Positions 31,654-33,111 of a stretch of DNA of 33,111 nt are shown piece by piece. Made by a program: the position numbers and the translations under genes. A model generated the notes under the pieces. It was not told where the DNA came from and made no database searches. It saw nothing but the letters and a program-made list of their open reading frames with translations. Origin of the DNA: Bacillota bacterium (lineage in GTDB: Bacteria > Bacillota_C > Negativicutes > CTSoil-072); NCBI GenBank assembly GCA_017861495.1, contig JAGFXW010000026.1:1-33111 (forward strand), read 5' to 3'. Numbering within the stretch: position 1 is the first letter of the stretch; each line of letters starts with the position of its first letter.

Positions 31654-31772
31654 AAAAAACTGTCAGAACGAACCGAATAAATCCGGTGCGGCCTGGCAGT
31701 CATGAGCCCAGTCCCCGCGGCTTTTAGACCCACGGCTTTGCGTCCTCGCCTTTCGGCGAGTTTGCTATCACT
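31654..31772 (-). promoter_or_regulatory. GEMM-I cyclic-dinucleotide riboswitch 4 with overlapping terminator
   Basis: The minus strand reads GATAGCAAACTCGCCGAAAG, GGACGCAAAGCCGTGGGTCT and GACTGCCAGGCCGC. The 3' strand is shared with a terminator (ACTGCCAGGCCG...TTCTGACAGTTTTTTG, 31654-31700). The base two before CAAAC is A. It precedes the GH13 gene by about 80 bp. Confidence 0.92.
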
Positions 31773-31854
31773 GTATTGTACACATCTACAAAAAACTTTT
31801 AAACCTATTAATTCCCCTATTTTTTGTAATTGAACCGTATTGCCTTCTCCTTTT

Positions 31855-31863
31855 ATTTTATCA
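31855..31863 (-). promoter_or_regulatory. Extended -10 element of the riboswitch 4 promoter
   Basis: TGATAAAAT on the minus strand, about 85 bp upstream of the aptamer, with no clear -35 box. The spacing leaves room for a short leader. The remainder of 31576-32096 holds the upstream regions of both divergent glucan genes and no further gene. Confidence 0.5.
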
Positions 31864-32096
31864 GATAATTGCGAATTGTTCGATATTTTTAGATAATAAA
31901 AAAATCGGCCCAGGTTATTTATCTTCATCACTGTGTTTTTGTCAGAAAATTATGATAAAATTATAGCGCATGAATAGCAACTTAGATCATCCAGTGTAAC
32001 AAGGTGTTTCTGAGTTATCGTTAGTTGTTGAAACGCAGCGAATGTTTTCATACAACAGTTTCATTCAATTCTGCCGTCGAAAGGTGATGGGTTAAA

Positions 32097-33111
32097 ATGG
32101 AAAAATTAAACCGTACTCAGAACAAAAGCCGTTATTATCAGTTAATGGGTGCTCACGTGGATGAATGTAATGGCCGATCTGGCGTTCGATTTTCCGTCTG
32201 GGCGCCAAACGCTGAACAGGTTTATGTGGTCGGTGATTTTAACGATTGGCGGAGCGAAGGACAAAGGATGGAGAGAAAGGACGGCGTCTGGCAAATTTTT
32301 ATTCCCGGCGCAGCCCATGGCGATCATTACAAATATGAAATACACACCCGAGACGGTAAGGTAATTTTGAAAGCAGACCCGTGTGCTTTTTGCGCTGAGC
32401 TCCGACCCGGGACAGCTTCTCGTGTTTGGAATTTGTCCGGCTATGTATGGCAGGATGATGAATGGCAAAAAAAAATTGTGCAGCAACAGATACAGCAACA
32501 ACCTGTTCTCATTTACGAGATTCATCTAGGATCTTGGAAACGTAATGAGGATGGGTCATTTTTGTCTTACCGGCAAATTGCCGCTGAACTGCCTACTTAC
32601 GTCGCAGAGATGGGATATACCCATATCGAATTAATGCCTTTGGCGGAACATCCATTGGATCAGTCCTGGGGTTACCAGGCGACAGGGTATTACGCGGCAA
32701 CCAGCCGGTATGGGCGACCTCAAGACCTAATGTATTTTATAGACTGTTGTCATCAGCAGGGAATTGGCGTGATTTTGGATTGGACTCCAGGGCATTTTTG
32801 CCGTGATGACAATGGCTTGCGGCTGTTTGATGGGACACCGCTGTACGAATGTGCCGACTGGCGCAAAAGCGAAAACCGGCAGTGGGGAACTCTGAATTTC
32901 GACTATGGCAGGCCGGAGGTACGCGACTTTTTAATTGGCAACGCACTGTTTTGGTTTGATCTATATCATATTGACGGATTGCGGGTAGATGCAGTGGCCA
33001 ATATGCTGTATTTGGATTATGGGCGCGCACCGGGTGAATGGATGCCGAACCAGCACGGGGGACATGAAAACTTAGAAGCGATTGATTTGCTTGGCAGACT
33101 CAATGAAGAAG
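32097..33111 (+). CDS. glgB: 1,4-alpha-glucan branching enzyme, N-terminal part (runs off the window)
   Basis: ATG 32097 follows AAAGGTGAT. The 338 visible codons contain the CBM48 domain ([24 protein letters not shown]) and the start of the GH13 barrel: [60 protein letters not shown] and [16 protein letters not shown]. These are the signature blocks of GlgB, including the nucleophile Asp in RVDAVAN. GlgB creates alpha-1,6 branches in glycogen. It is transcribed divergently from the riboswitch-controlled GH13 gene. A possible -10 (TAAAAT near 31959) precedes it, but no riboswitch is seen on this strand. Confidence 0.95.
   Translation, partial: MEKLNRTQNKSRYYQLMGAHVDECNGRSGVRFSVWAPNAEQVYVVGDFNDWRSEGQRMERKDGVWQIFIPGAAHGDHYKYEIHTRDGKVILKADPCAFCAELRPGTASRVWNLSGYVWQDDEWQKKIVQQQIQQQPVLIYEIHLGSWKRNEDGSFLSYRQIAAELPTYVAEMGYTHIELMPLAEHPLDQSWGYQATGYYAATSRYGRPQDLMYFIDCCHQQGIGVILDWTPGHFCRDDNGLRLFDGTPLYECADWRKSENRQWGTLNFDYGRPEVRDFLIGNALFWFDLYHIDGLRVDAVANMLYLDYGRAPGEWMPNQHGGHENLEAIDLLGRLNEE

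Noticed and set aside
31950..32096. A fifth riboswitch upstream of glgB on the plus strand
   Set aside because: No GGACGCAAAG core or matching terminator is present there.

Overview
The window looks like chromosomal DNA of an anaerobic, diderm, spore-former-type Firmicute, most likely Negativicutes/Sporomusaceae (Pelosinus- or Sporomusa-like). The reasons are moderate-to-low GC, strong AGGAGG ribosome binding sites, frequent TTG/GTG starts, rubrerythrin-type proteins, a BamE-like secreted protein that fits an outer membrane, and several GEMM-I (cyclic-dinucleotide) riboswitches. The taxon is inferred from gene content; no marker gene settles it.

Layout. 1-3200: minus-strand housekeeping and accessory genes (TspO fragment, flavin split-barrel protein, TIGR01777 epimerase, Fsr-type exporter). 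3200-5330: eroded segment with an IS3/IS150 remnant, an unassigned GC-richer stretch, a secreted helical protein and a 3'-truncated type III polyketide synthase. 5330-7110: riboswitch 1 followed by ferritin-like, cupredoxin and COG4315 genes. 7116-8409: an IS256-family element with a frameshifted end. 8450-11600: zinc-ribbon protein, a stand-alone rpoZ, small ORFs, an orphan promoter-terminator transcription unit, rubrerythrin and a QueG C-terminal remnant. 11700-14430: tkt and a universal stress protein gene preceded by near-identical promoter repeats. 14536-18075: a second rpoZ, a YkuE-like phosphoesterase and an ftsH split by a 5-bp tandem duplication. 18453-21100: small stress and envelope genes (SYLF, BamE-like behind riboswitch 2, Lmo0937-like, CsbD). 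21257-22086: a NeuD-like acetyltransferase behind riboswitch 3. 22240-22530: possible IS200/IS605 remnant. 22634-27404: a two-gene operon of a PAS-PAS-GGDEF-HD-GYP enzyme and a very unusual AAA+ ATPase with a kinase-like N-terminus and tandem RyR-like modules. 27593-29669: another universal stress protein and a secreted protein with three 111-residue repeats. 29761-33111: divergent glycogen-branching-type genes, one behind riboswitch 4.

Two themes stand out. First, four minus-strand GEMM-I riboswitches lie within 25 kb, each overlapping an intrinsic terminator, together with one gene for making and probably degrading cyclic di-GMP. That enzyme's promoter shares a 34-bp element with the promoter of riboswitch 3. 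The riboswitches control metal/redox, envelope, sugar-acetylation and glucan genes, so the segment looks like a local cyclic-dinucleotide regulon. Second, many genes are of stress type (rubrerythrins, Usp, CsbD, SYLF, Lmo0937, FtsH, alternative omega). The best candidate for an undescribed system is the GGDEF/HD-GYP plus AAA+-RyR gene pair.
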